This document shows, piece by piece, positions 43,301 to 51,303 of a DNA stretch of 64,000 nucleotides. The DNA is from Xanthomonas sp. DAR 35659 (lineage in GTDB: Bacteria; Pseudomonadota; Gammaproteobacteria; Xanthomonadales; Xanthomonadaceae). The first letter of the stretch is position 1; each line of letters starts with the position of its first letter. The stretch spans positions 2,718,001-2,782,000 of the forward strand of contig NZ_CP162488.1 of the NCBI RefSeq assembly GCF_041242975.1, in the 5' to 3' direction. The translations under genes and the position numbers were made by a program. The notes under the pieces were generated by a model. The model was not told the DNA's origin and ran no database searches. It saw only the letters and a list, made by a program, of their open reading frames with translations.

Positions 43301-43828
43301 TCCGCGCCCGCCGCCGGCGCCAAGCCACGGGTCGGCTGGGCCGGCGGCGCCAGCCACACCGGCGACCTGGAACTGATCGCCGACGTGGTGCAGGCGCTGG
43401 CCGGCGAGGTGCACTGGGTGTTCATGGGCATGTGCCCGGAGCGGCTGCGCCCGCACGTGGCCGAGGTCCACCCCGGCGTGGACTTCGACCGCTATCCGCG
43501 GGCGCTGGCCGCATTGCGCCTGGACCTGGCGCTGGCGCCGCTGGAGGACAACCTGTTCAACCGCTGCAAGAGCAACCTGCGCCTGCTCGAATACGGCGCC
43601 TGCGGCTACCCGGTGGTGGCCAGCGACCTGGCGCCCTACCAGGACGGCCCGCCGGCGACGCTGGTGAAGAACCGCTTCCGCGACTGGACCAATGCGATCC
43701 GCATGCACCTGGCCGATGCCCAGGCGCGGGCGGCGGCCGGCGCGGCGCTGCACGCGGCGGTGCGCCGCGACTGGATGCTGCAGGGCGCCAACCTGCATGC
43801 CTGGCGCGCGGCCTGGCTGCCGGACTGA
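40304..43828 (+). CDS. Multidomain glycosyltransferase (GT2-GT2-GT2-GTB), probable flagellin glycosyltransferase
   Basis: The 1174-residue cytoplasmic protein has four parts. First is an intact GT2 domain (about 5-240; VSIVMPAYKLRYFERTLDSV, HDDDV at 93-97). Second is a GT2-like region without a clear acidic motif (about 325-520). Third is another intact GT2 domain (about 566-800; VSIVML, LLVDNGSASP, LFLDADS). Last is a GT-B type C-terminal domain (about 860-1160; YELDDYLPN, VGWAGGASHTGDLELI, NRCKSNLRLLEYGACGYPVVA). Size and plan match the large Fgt1-type enzymes that build flagellin glycans in P. syringae. It is GC-rich like the flagellar genes, unlike the operon before it. It ends 390 bp ahead of fliE. 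Confidence 0.85.
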   Translation: MSGNALVSIVMPAYKLRYFERTLDSVLGQTYPALELVICDDNPDGTIAAVVERKRADARFPIRYQRNPSRLGELGSTIKGIGLAQGEYVKFLHDDDVLDPDCIAALVHAMETGPDVVLASSRRQRIDGDDAPLPDIHATSFPFAGDVVLDGPELLSFLADHTINFIGEPSCVLCRRQDLLEIGDQLMMLDGRLIHWVGDLALYAKLLHRGNLALLARPLTRFRVSQDQFSQAGRDQPGIGDQGHADFRHGVRAMGWYRGDGDVRLVHVAPLDGSAAAAPVDLLQAIQAAYARGRAQLALRDWQARRHLAPAQRALLDARLAELGGGAKLAVLLDARAGDAAGLAASLHSLLQDGAAGATLTVAILGDAGTMPWPDPRVRYLPQAAAQEAAGLNAALGELGDADWFLCAAAGSRFCAGGLLRLVLELAQHRQCSALYADEWLAADAETLAPVLRPDPDLDLLLGNPLATARHWVFRRALVEELGGFDPAHDGANELDLILRLFLRDAGASLVHLPEPLLIAAPLQADTGAEARQRAIADHLRARGYADAKVEALPGGLHRVDYGHADQAPVSIVMLGQDNLPELQRAVVGLLEHTAYPAYELLLVDNGSASPAVAEWMQAVAELGAGRVRVFALDARVAPAQARNLAATQARGDYLLFLDADSAVVQDRWLHALMNHAQRPEVGIVGAKGVSADGTITHAGLLPGLLPGSGHAFAGEPMAQAGYLGRLQVAHRYSAVSERCMLVRRALFERLSGFDADGFEAGGADVDLCLRAAALGEWTLWTPEALLLQAPAPARPERADDALLQHWLPAMAHDPAYSLSLGLEQPGGFKLGESEFSWQPLSWRPLPRILAHPGDAFGSGHYRVIQPFQALAEAGRIDGVYYARLLDPVEMERIAPDAVVVQRRVGDAELAKMERMRRFSRAFKVYELDDYLPNLPLKSVHREQMPKDVLRSLRRAAALVDRVVVSTPALAEALAGLHADLRVVHNRLDPRMWGDLAAPSAPAAGAKPRVGWAGGASHTGDLELIADVVQALAGEVHWVFMGMCPERLRPHVAEVHPGVDFDRYPRALAALRLDLALAPLEDNLFNRCKSNLRLLEYGACGYPVVASDLAPYQDGPPATLVKNRFRDWTNAIRMHLADAQARAAAGAALHAAVRRDWMLQGANLHAWRAAWLPD

Positions 43829-44028
43829 GCGCCGCCGACAACGGGACCGGCACCCGGATTGCATCCCGATCCGCACAGCGGTCCGCTCCGGCGCGGCGCG
43901 TCAATCGGCCGGCACCCGCGCACGCGGGACGCTGGCCGGGCCGCGTCGGGAAGCCGACGCCGAGGGCGATGGCCGTCGCGGCGCGATGCGCCGCGCATTG
44001 ACGGAGGCGGAAGCGGCGCCGTGAGCGC

Positions 44029-44091
44029 CTGTCGCGGCTGAAGCCGCTCCTACAGCGACGGCCTCTGTAGGAGCGGCTTCAGCCGCGACAG
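44029..44091. repeat. REP doublet (GTAG-type palindromes, inverted pair)
   Basis: Two perfect inverted copies of a 27-bp unit, 44029-44055 and 44065-44091, flank a 9-bp centre. Each unit contains a GTAG head and the small palindrome GCGGCTTCAGCCGC. This is the layout of bacterial REP sequences found in pairs and associated with REP-associated transposases. A single further copy lies at 61800-61824. As RNA the pair forms a very stable hairpin between the glycosyltransferase gene and fliE. Confidence 0.85.
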
Positions 44092-44163
44092 AACGCCCAT
44101 CGCCCCGCCGCCGGCGTGCTGTTCGACTCCGCCCAGGGCCCCTCTCCGCAGGGCTCTCCGTTT

Positions 44164-44179
44164 CGGCACGCCGCTTGCA
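44164..44179 (+). promoter_or_regulatory. Sigma-54 promoter of the fliE operon
   Basis: CGGCAC-GCCGC-TTGCA: GG at 44165-44166, GC at 44177-44178, one mismatch. It is about 40 bp before fliE and should drive fliEFGHIJK. Confidence 0.75.
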
Positions 44180-44217
44180 TCCATCTCCGGTAGCCGCCCC
44201 GGCATGGACATCCCCGT

Positions 44218-44580
44218 ATGAGCGACTCCATCAGTTCGATCCTCTCGCAGATCCGCAGCTACCAGAGCCAGGTCGGCCAGGCCGCGCCGGCGCGGGTGGA
44301 CGATGCCGCGCGCAGCAATGCGATCGAGGGCCTGACCGGGACCCAGGGCACGCAGGGGCCGAGCTTCAGCGAGACCCTGCGCAGCGCGATCAGCGGGGTC
44401 AACGAGACCCAGCAGAAGGCCGGCGACCTGGCCAAGGCGTTCGAAATGGGCGACCCCAACGCCGGCCTGGCCAAGGTGATGATGGCCGCACAACAGTCCC
44501 AGGTGGCGTTCCGCGCCACCGTGGAAGTCCGCAACCGACTCGTCCAGGCCTACCAGGACGTGATGAACATGCCGCTGTAA
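44218..44580 (+). CDS. fliE: MS-ring/rod adaptor FliE
   Basis: The 120-residue protein starts MSDSISSILSQIRSYQSQV. The C-terminal half is the conserved FliE region (FSETLRSAISGVNETQQKAGDLAKAFEMGDPNAGLAKVMMAAQQSQVAFRATVEVRNRLVQAYQDVMNMPL). It joins the MS ring to the rod and is the first export substrate. First gene of the fliE-K operon behind a sigma-54 element. Confidence 0.97.
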   Translation: MSDSISSILSQIRSYQSQVGQAAPARVDDAARSNAIEGLTGTQGTQGPSFSETLRSAISGVNETQQKAGDLAKAFEMGDPNAGLAKVMMAAQQSQVAFRATVEVRNRLVQAYQDVMNMPL

Positions 44581-44591
44581 GGTAGACGACG

Positions 44592-46307
44592 ATGGCTCTT
44601 GCGCTCAGCAAAGACTCTTTCAACGGCGAAAAGGCAGGCGCCTGGTTCGATCGCCTGCAAAGCCTGCAAATCACCCGTCGCATCGGCCTGATGGCGATGA
44701 TCGCGGTGGCCGTGGCCGCCGGCCTGTTCGTGTTCTTCTGGTCGCAGAAGCCGGCCTATACCCCGCTCTACACCGGCCTGGACGAAAAGGGCACGGCCGA
44801 GGCCACCGACCTGCTGCGCACCGCGCAGATCCCGTTCAAGCTCGACCCGGCCACCGGCGCGATCACCGTGCCGCAGGACAAGCTCTACGACGCGCGCCTG
44901 AAGCTGGCCGGCTCCGGCCTGACCGACAACGGCAACATGGGCTTCGAGGTCATGGAGAAGGACCCGGGCTTCGGCGTCAGCCAGTTCGTGGAGAACGCGC
45001 GCTACCAGCACGCGCTGGAAACCGAACTGGCGCGCACCATCGCCAGCCTGCGCCCGGTGCGCGAGGCCCGCGTGCACCTGGCCATTCCCAAGCCCAGCGC
45101 GTTCACCCGCCAGCGCGACGTGGCCAGCGCCTCGGTGGTGCTGGAACTGCGCGGGGGCACCACCCTGGAACGCAACCAGGTCGATGCGATCGTCAACATG
45201 GTCGCCTCCAGCATCCCCGACCTGGCGCCGGACCGGGTCACCGTGGTCGACCAGAGCGGACGCATGCTGACCATCGCCGACCCGAACAGCGATGCGGCCC
45301 TGAACGCCGCCCAGTTCGAACAGGTGCGCCGCCAGGAAGCCTCCTACAACCAGCGCATCCGCGAGCTGCTCGAGCCGATGACCGGCCCGGGCCGGGTCAA
45401 TCCGGAAGTCAGCGTGGACATGGACTTCTCGGTCACCGAGGAAGCCCGCGAGCTGTACAACGGCGAGCCGCCGAAGCTGCGCAGCGAGCAGGTCAGCGAC
45501 AGCAGCACCGCCGCCGCCGGCCCGCAGGGCGTGCCGGGCGCGACCAGCAATTCCCCGCCGGGCGCCGCCGCGCCGGGCCAGCCGGGTGCCGCCGGCACCC
45601 CGGGCGCCACGCCGGGCGCGACCCAGCAGGCCGCCGCCGCGACCCCGACCGAAACCTCCAAGAGCGCGACCCGCAACTACGAGCTGGACCGCACCCTGCA
45701 GCACACCCGGCAGCCGCCGGGCCGGATCAAGCGCGTGTCGGTGGCGGTGCTGGTCGATCACGTGCCGCGGCCGGGCGCCAAGGGCAAGATGGTCGAGCAG
45801 GCGCTCAGCGCCGCCGAACTGACCCGCATCGAGGGCCTGGTCAAGCAGGCGGTCGGCTTCAACGCCGAGCGCGGCGACACCGTCTCGGTGATGAACGCCC
45901 CGTTCGTGCGGCAGGCGCCGGAAGCGGCGGACAAGCCCGGTTGGTGGGAAGATCCGCGGGTGATGAACGGGCTGCGCCTGCTGCTCGGCGCGGCGGTGGT
46001 GCTGGCCCTGCTGTTCGGCGTGCTGCGCCCGGCGCTGCGCCAGATCGCCGGGCCGGCCCCGGCCAAGAACAAGGAGCGCGCCGAGCCGCACAGCGCCGAT
46101 GTCTCGATGCTGGACGACGAGGATCCGCTGCTGCCGTCGCTGGCCGAGGACACCGCGCGCATCGCCGGCGGCGGCAGCGGCGGGCAGGCGGCGATCGCCC
46201 TGCCCGACGCCTACGAGGAGCGCCTGCGCCTGGCGCGCGAGGCGGTCAAGCAGGATTCCAAGCGCGTTGCGCAAGTCGTGAAGGGATGGGTCGCCAGTGA
46301 AGCCTGA
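44592..46307 (+). CDS. fliF: MS-ring protein FliF
   Basis: The 571-residue inner-membrane protein has TM1 at about 39-57 (LMAMIAVAVAAGLFVFF), the ring-building motifs YTPLYTGLDEKGTAEATDLL and EVMEKDPGFGVSQFVENARYQHALETELARTI, and a Pro/Gly/Ala-rich periplasmic linker (about 305-355). TM2 is at about 457-475 (MNGLRLLLGAAVVLALLFGVL), followed by a cytoplasmic tail (EERLRLAREAVKQDSKRVAQVVKGWV) that binds FliG. It overlaps fliG by 11 bp. Confidence 0.97.
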   Translation: MALALSKDSFNGEKAGAWFDRLQSLQITRRIGLMAMIAVAVAAGLFVFFWSQKPAYTPLYTGLDEKGTAEATDLLRTAQIPFKLDPATGAITVPQDKLYDARLKLAGSGLTDNGNMGFEVMEKDPGFGVSQFVENARYQHALETELARTIASLRPVREARVHLAIPKPSAFTRQRDVASASVVLELRGGTTLERNQVDAIVNMVASSIPDLAPDRVTVVDQSGRMLTIADPNSDAALNAAQFEQVRRQEASYNQRIRELLEPMTGPGRVNPEVSVDMDFSVTEEARELYNGEPPKLRSEQVSDSSTAAAGPQGVPGATSNSPPGAAAPGQPGAAGTPGATPGATQQAAAATPTETSKSATRNYELDRTLQHTRQPPGRIKRVSVAVLVDHVPRPGAKGKMVEQALSAAELTRIEGLVKQAVGFNAERGDTVSVMNAPFVRQAPEAADKPGWWEDPRVMNGLRLLLGAAVVLALLFGVLRPALRQIAGPAPAKNKERAEPHSADVSMLDDEDPLLPSLAEDTARIAGGGSGGQAAIALPDAYEERLRLAREAVKQDSKRVAQVVKGWVASEA

Positions 46308-47307
46308 TACCAGCGCCATCAACGGAGTGCAGCGTGCCGCCGTGCTGCTGCTGTCGCTCGGCGAGGCCGACGCGGCCGAAGTGCTCAAGCACATGGACCC
46401 CAAGGAGGTGCAGAAGATCGGCATCGCCATGGCGACCATGAGCGGCATCTCGCGCGACCAGGTCGAGAAGGTCATGGACGAGTTCAACAACGAACTCGGC
46501 AGCAAGACCTCGCTGGGCGTGGGCGCCGACGACTACATCCGCAACGTGCTGGTGCAGGCGCTGGGCGCGGACAAGGCCGGCGGCCTGATCGACCGCATCC
46601 TGCTCGGCCGCAACACCACCGGCCTGGACACGCTGAAGTGGATGGACCCGCGCGCGGTCGCCGACCTGGTACGCAACGAGCACCCGCAGATCATCGCCAT
46701 CGTCATGGCGCACCTGGACAGCGACCAGGCCGCCGAGGCGCTGAAGCTGCTGCCTGAGCGCACCCGCGCCGACGTGCTGATGCGCATCGCCACGCTCGAC
46801 GGCATCCCGCCGAACGCGCTGAACGAACTCAACGAGATCATGGAGCGGCAGTTCTCCGGCAACCAGGGCCTGAAGTCGTCCAACGTGGGCGGGGTCAAGG
46901 TCGCGGCCAACATCCTCAATTTCATGGACAGCGGCGCGGACCAGGGCGTGCTGGCGGCGATCAGCAAGATCGACGCCGAGCTCAGCACCCGCATCCAGGA
47001 CCTGATGTTCGTGTTCGACAACCTGGTGGAACTGGAGGACCGTGCGCTGCAGACCCTGCTGCGCGAAGTCAGCGGCGACCGCCTCGGCCTGGCCCTGCGC
47101 GGCGCCGACATCAAGGTGCGCGAGAAGATCACCAAGAACATGTCGCAGCGCGCCGCCGAAATCCTGCTCGAGGACATGGAAGCGCGCGGCCCGGTGCGCC
47201 TGGCCGACGTGGAAGCGGCGCAGAAGGAGATCCTGACCATCGTGCGGCGCCTGGCCGATGAAGGCGTGATCAGCCTCGGCGGCGCCGGCGCGGAGGCGAT
47301 GGTATGA
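46297..47307 (+). CDS. fliG: Flagellar switch protein FliG
   Basis: The 336-residue protein has N-terminal GVQRAAVLLLSLGEADAAEVLKHMDPKEVQKI, middle EHPQIIAIVMAHLDSDQAAEALKLLPE with the EHPQ motif, and the C-terminal torque helix region (LSTRIQDLMFVFDNLVELEDRALQTLLREV) with its conserved charged residues. The start is GTG at 46297, overlapping fliF by 11 bp and giving the usual N-terminal length. It transmits stator torque and CheY-driven switching. Confidence 0.97.
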   Translation: MKPDTSAINGVQRAAVLLLSLGEADAAEVLKHMDPKEVQKIGIAMATMSGISRDQVEKVMDEFNNELGSKTSLGVGADDYIRNVLVQALGADKAGGLIDRILLGRNTTGLDTLKWMDPRAVADLVRNEHPQIIAIVMAHLDSDQAAEALKLLPERTRADVLMRIATLDGIPPNALNELNEIMERQFSGNQGLKSSNVGGVKVAANILNFMDSGADQGVLAAISKIDAELSTRIQDLMFVFDNLVELEDRALQTLLREVSGDRLGLALRGADIKVREKITKNMSQRAAEILLEDMEARGPVRLADVEAAQKEILTIVRRLADEGVISLGGAGAEAMV

Positions 47308-47930
47308 ACGGCAACGTGGTGCGCTGGCTGGCGCCGGAACTCAACGTGGCGCCGCTGCCGGAGCCGGAGCCGCAGGACGACGAGGCGTTTCCCGAAGAGC
47401 CGGTGCTGCGCCCGCCGAGCCTGGAGGAGATCCAGGCGATCGAGGCTGCCGCGCAGCTCGAGGGCTTCGAACGCGGCCATGCCGAGGGCCTGGCCCAGGG
47501 CCAGGCCGAGATCCGCCGCCTGACCGCGCAGATCGAAGGCATACTGGACAATTTCTCGCGGCCGCTGGCGCGGCTGGAGAACGAAGTGGTCGGCGCGCTC
47601 GGCGAGCTGGCCGTGCGCATCGCCGGCAGCCTGGTCGGGCGCGCCTACGAGGCCGATCCGGCGCTGCTGTCGGACCTGGTCGGCGAGGCCCTGGACGCGG
47701 TCGGCGGCGCGCGCCGCGAGGTCGAGGTGCGCCTGCACCCGGACGACATCGCCGCGCTGACCCCGCTGCTGGCGCTGATGGCCGACGGCACCCGGCTGGT
47801 GCCGGACCTGACCCTGAGCCGCGGCGACCTGCGCGTGCACGCCGAAGCGGTGCGCATCGACGGCACCCTGGACGCGCGCCTGCGTGCGGCGCTGGAGACG
47901 GTGATGCGCAAGTCCGGAGCGGGCCTGTGA
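47304..47930 (+). CDS. fliH: Export ATPase regulator FliH
   Basis: The 208-residue protein has an acidic, Pro-rich N-terminus (ELNVAPLPEPEPQDDEAF) and the glycine-repeat helix region (GFERGHAEGLAQGQAEI). The C-terminal FliH/HrpE domain contains VRIAGSLVGRAYEADPALLSDLVGEALDAVGGARREVEVRLHPDD. It anchors and restrains FliI at the export gate. It overlaps fliG (ATGA) and fliI (GTGA) by 4 bp each. Confidence 0.95.
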   Translation: MNGNVVRWLAPELNVAPLPEPEPQDDEAFPEEPVLRPPSLEEIQAIEAAAQLEGFERGHAEGLAQGQAEIRRLTAQIEGILDNFSRPLARLENEVVGALGELAVRIAGSLVGRAYEADPALLSDLVGEALDAVGGARREVEVRLHPDDIAALTPLLALMADGTRLVPDLTLSRGDLRVHAEAVRIDGTLDARLRAALETVMRKSGAGL

Positions 47931-49303
47931 GCGCGCTGTCCGGCACCCATCCGGCCGACTGGCTGGACGCGCGCAACCTGCGCCTGGCCTCGCGCCTGGG
48001 CAAGCTCGAACTCGACCCCGCCGCCGGCCGCGGCCTGATCCGCGAAGGCATCCTGCGCCGCGCGGTCGGGCTGACCCTGGAAGCGGTCGGCTGCGAAGCG
48101 CCGATGGGCGCCACCTGCAAGGTCGAGGTCGACGGCGGCTGGGTCGATGCCGAAGTGGTCGGCTTCTCCGGCGAACGCACCTCGCTGATGCCCAGCGCCG
48201 AAACCCACGGCCTGCTGCCCAACGCGCGGGTGGTGCCGGTGCGCCGCCGCGGCGGCGTGGAAGTCGGCGAAGGCCTGCTCGGCCGGGTCATCGATTCGGA
48301 CGGCGTGCCGCTGGACGGCAAGGGCCCGATCCGCGCCGAGGGTTCGGTCGGCATGGCCGGCGTGTCGATCAACCCGCTGGCGCGCGAACCGATCACCACC
48401 CCGCTGGACGTGGGCGTGCGCGCGATCAACGCGTTGCTGCCGATCGGCCGCGGCCAGCGCGTGGGGCTGTTCGCCGGTTCCGGCGTCGGCAAGTCCACCC
48501 TGCTGGGCATGATGACCCGCTACACCGCCGCCGACGTGATCGTGGTCGGGCTGATCGGCGAACGCGGCCGCGAAGTGCGCGATTTCGTCGAGACCACCCT
48601 GGGCGAGGAAGGCCTGCGCCGCGCCGTGGTGGTCGCCGCCCCGGCCGACCGCCCGCCGCTGGCGCGCCTGCACGGCGCCTACCGCGCCACCGCCATCGCC
48701 GAGTGGTTCCGCGACCAGGGCCTGAACGTGCTGCTGCTGATGGACTCGCTGACCCGCTTCGCCCAGGCGCAGCGCGAGATCGGCCTGTCGGTCGGCGAGC
48801 CGCCGACCACCCGCGGCTACCCGCCGTCGGTGTTCGCCAAGCTGCCGGCGCTGGTGGAGCGCGCCGGCAACGGCGCCAAGGGCCGCGGCTCGATCACCGC
48901 CTTCTACACCGTGCTGACCGAAGGCGACGATCCGCAGGACCCGATCGCCGATGCCGCGCGCGCCATCCTCGACGGCCATATCCTGCTGTCGCGGCGCGTC
49001 GCCGACAGCGGCCTGTACCCGGCCATCGACGTCGAATCCTCGGTCAGCCGCGTGGTCCAGGACATCGCCGACGAGCCGTGGCGGCTGCGCATCCGCGCGC
49101 TGAAGCGGCTGGTGGCGGCGTACTCGGCCAACCGCGACCTGATCACCATCGGCGCCTACCAGCGCGGCAACGATCCGGCCGTGGACGAGGCGCTGGAGCG
49201 CTGGCCGGAGATCATGGAATTCCTCGGACAGGACGTCGCCAAGGCCGCCGATCTGCCCCACAGCCAGGCCGCGTTGCGGCGCCTGGTCGAACGTGAGAAC
49301 TAA
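47927..49303 (+). CDS. fliI: Flagellar export ATPase FliI
   Basis: The 458-residue F1-type ATPase has Walker A GSGVGKST (at about 185), Walker B-like NVLLLMDSLTRFAQAQREI, and the family motif PPTTRGYPPSVFAKLPALVERAG. The N-terminal and C-terminal domains are complete. It energises unfolding and release of export substrates with FliH and FliJ. The start is GTG overlapping fliH. Confidence 0.97.
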   Translation: MSALSGTHPADWLDARNLRLASRLGKLELDPAAGRGLIREGILRRAVGLTLEAVGCEAPMGATCKVEVDGGWVDAEVVGFSGERTSLMPSAETHGLLPNARVVPVRRRGGVEVGEGLLGRVIDSDGVPLDGKGPIRAEGSVGMAGVSINPLAREPITTPLDVGVRAINALLPIGRGQRVGLFAGSGVGKSTLLGMMTRYTAADVIVVGLIGERGREVRDFVETTLGEEGLRRAVVVAAPADRPPLARLHGAYRATAIAEWFRDQGLNVLLLMDSLTRFAQAQREIGLSVGEPPTTRGYPPSVFAKLPALVERAGNGAKGRGSITAFYTVLTEGDDPQDPIADAARAILDGHILLSRRVADSGLYPAIDVESSVSRVVQDIADEPWRLRIRALKRLVAAYSANRDLITIGAYQRGNDPAVDEALERWPEIMEFLGQDVAKAADLPHSQAALRRLVEREN

Positions 49304-49306
49304 GCC

Positions 49307-49774
49307 ATGATGCAATCACAGCGTCTCGATCCCCTGCTCCGCCGCGCCCAGCAACACGAGGACGAGGTCGCCCGCGACCTGGCCGAGCGCCAGCGGGCGC
49401 TGGCCACCCACGAGTCGCGGCTGGAGGAACTGCGCCGCTACGCCGAGGAGTACGCCAACAGCCAGATGGCCGCCACCAGCCTGGCGCAACTGGCCAACCG
49501 CCGCGCCTTCCTGGACCGCCTGGAGAGCGCGGTGCAGCAGCAATGCCAGACCGTGGACCGCAACCGCGAGAAGGTGGAGATGGAACGCAGCCGGCTGCTG
49601 CTGGCCAGCCGCGACAAGCAGGTGCTGGAACAGCTCGCGGCCAGCTACCGCGCACAGGAACGCAAGGTCGACGATCGCCGCAGCCAGCGCGAGATGGACG
49701 ACCTCGGCGCGCGCCGGGTACGCCTGGCGGTGGCCGCCGCCGACAGCGACAGCGACAACGGAGACAACCGATGA
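49307..49774 (+). CDS. fliJ: Export complex coiled-coil protein FliJ
   Basis: The 155-residue, highly charged coiled-coil protein has QSQRLDPLLRRAQQHEDEVARDLAERQRALATHESRLEELRRYAEEY near the N-terminus and DRRSQREMDDLGARRV near the C-terminus, the FliJ pattern. It works as the central stalk of the FliI hexamer. It starts 3 bp after fliI and overlaps fliK by 4 bp. Confidence 0.95.
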   Translation: MMQSQRLDPLLRRAQQHEDEVARDLAERQRALATHESRLEELRRYAEEYANSQMAATSLAQLANRRAFLDRLESAVQQQCQTVDRNREKVEMERSRLLLASRDKQVLEQLAASYRAQERKVDDRRSQREMDDLGARRVRLAVAAADSDSDNGDNR

Positions 49775-51066
49775 ACAACGCACTTTCCGCCCTCGGCGGC
49801 AGCGGCCGCACCAGCCTGCCGGGCGGCGCGCCCGATCCGCAGGGCGCGGACCGCGGCGGCGGCCAGGACTTCGCCCGCCTGCTCGGCAACGACAGCAAGA
49901 ACGCCGCGCCCAAGCCGGCGCCGCGCCCGGCGGCCAAGCCGCAGCAGCCGTCCGGCAAGGACGCCGATGCCAAGCGTCCCGAGGCGGAGGACGGCACGCG
50001 CGACCCGGCGCGCAGCGCCGAGGCCGGCAGCCAGGCGGCGCGCGACACCGCCAAGAGCGGCACCCCCAAGGGCAGCGAGGAAACCAAGGCGCCGGCCAAG
50101 AGCGCCAAGGCCGACGACAGCGCGGACCAGGACCACGAGGAAGACGCCGGCTGGCCGCCGGCCGGCCTGGCCGGCATCGGCCTGAGCCTGCTGCCGGCGC
50201 TCGGCGCGGCGCTGCCCGCGGCCAGCGCCGGTCCGCTGGGCGCGGCCGCCGGGCTGGCGATCGGCGCCGCCGGCGCCGCGGCCAAGGGCATCGCCGGCCT
50301 GCTGGGCGGCGATGCGCTGGCCAGCGCCTCCACCGATCCCGCGGCAACGGCGACGACGGCGGCCACGCCGAGCGCGACCGGCGCCAGTGCGGCCGTCGCC
50401 GCCGGCGGTTTCGGCGGCCTGCTGGCGCAAGTGGCCGGCGCCACCGCGCAGGCGGCGGGCGCAGGCGACGCCGCGGCGCCGGTGGCCGCGCTGGCGGCGC
50501 TGGCCACCGCCGCGGACAAGAGCAGCGATGGCGGCAGCGCCGACGCCGGCAGCGGCACCGATCCGATCAATCTGCTGGCCCCGGCCGGCATCCACGCCCC
50601 GGCCCGCGCGATGGACACCGCCGCGCCCTTCACCGGTTCGCCGACCCCGACCCCGAACCTGCATGGCGACGCGTTCGACGAGGAAATGGGCGCGCGGGTG
50701 AGCTGGCTGGCCGACCAGAAGATCGGCCATGCCCACATCAAGCTGAATCCGGCCGAGCTGGGCCCGGTCGAGGTGCGCCTGCACATGAGCGGCGACCAGG
50801 TCAACGCCAGCTTCAGCAGCAACCAGGCCGACGTGCGCCAGGCGCTGGAGAACAGCCTGCCGCGCCTGCGCGACATGCTCGGCCAGCACGGCTTCCAGTT
50901 GGGCCAGGCCGACGTCGGCCAGCAGCACCAGCAGACCTCGCACAACGCGCCGCAGGGGACGAGCGCCGGCGCCGGCGGCGATACGCGCGGCGAGGACGCC
51001 CTGACCAGCGTCGGGATTCCGTCGGTGGTGCTGCGCCAGCGCGGCCTGCTCGACGCCTACGCCTGA
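49771..51066 (+). CDS. fliK: Hook-length control protein FliK
   Basis: The 431-residue protein has a long low-complexity Ala/Gly/Pro/Lys-rich N-terminal ruler region (about 1-295). The conserved C-terminal Flg_hook domain follows (ARVSWLADQKIGHAHIKLNPAELGPVEVRLHMSGDQVNASFSSNQADVRQALENSLPRLRDMLGQHG). It measures hook length and triggers the FlhB specificity switch. The N-terminal part is poorly conserved in general. It closes the fliE-K operon and is followed by a 237-bp spacer with the fliL promoter. Confidence 0.95.
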   Translation: MNNALSALGGSGRTSLPGGAPDPQGADRGGGQDFARLLGNDSKNAAPKPAPRPAAKPQQPSGKDADAKRPEAEDGTRDPARSAEAGSQAARDTAKSGTPKGSEETKAPAKSAKADDSADQDHEEDAGWPPAGLAGIGLSLLPALGAALPAASAGPLGAAAGLAIGAAGAAAKGIAGLLGGDALASASTDPAATATTAATPSATGASAAVAAGGFGGLLAQVAGATAQAAGAGDAAAPVAALAALATAADKSSDGGSADAGSGTDPINLLAPAGIHAPARAMDTAAPFTGSPTPTPNLHGDAFDEEMGARVSWLADQKIGHAHIKLNPAELGPVEVRLHMSGDQVNASFSSNQADVRQALENSLPRLRDMLGQHGFQLGQADVGQQHQQTSHNAPQGTSAGAGGDTRGEDALTSVGIPSVVLRQRGLLDAYA

Positions 51067-51253
51067 TCCGGCCGCGCCGCGGCGGGTGCGCCGGGGACGC
51101 GAGCGCCCCCGGCCGGCCGGCGCCACTCCCCGATCGCTCCGCCGGCAACGCCCGGCGGCGCTTGAGTTTGCGCCCCGCGCCAGCCGCGCGCATCGCGGCC
51201 GAGGCGCACCGCCGCGCGCCCGTCAAATATCCGGCAAGCCGGATCCCCGATTT

Positions 51254-51269
51254 CGGCACGCCGATTGCA
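51254..51269 (+). promoter_or_regulatory. Sigma-54 promoter of the fliL operon
   Basis: CGGCAC-GCCGA-TTGCA: GG at 51255-51256 and GC at 51267-51268, one mismatch. It nearly repeats the fliE promoter over 20 bp. It is 35 bp before the fliL GTG and should drive fliLMNOPQR. Confidence 0.75.
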
Positions 51270-51303
51270 TCCCTAGGGGCAGTCACCCTCTAAGGAGCCA
51301 TCC

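Larger units (their letters stand above)
43829..44217. other. Gap before fliE with REP pair and promoter
   Basis: No gene is evident. The stretch to about 44028 shows nothing I can name. A REP-type inverted pair (44029-44091) and the sigma-54 element of fliE (44164-44179) follow. Confidence 0.6.

Noticed and set aside
40204..44001. 1265-codon frame in another phase over the glycosyltransferase
   Set aside because: Its composition is unlike protein and the alternative frame has intact GT2 and GT-B motifs.
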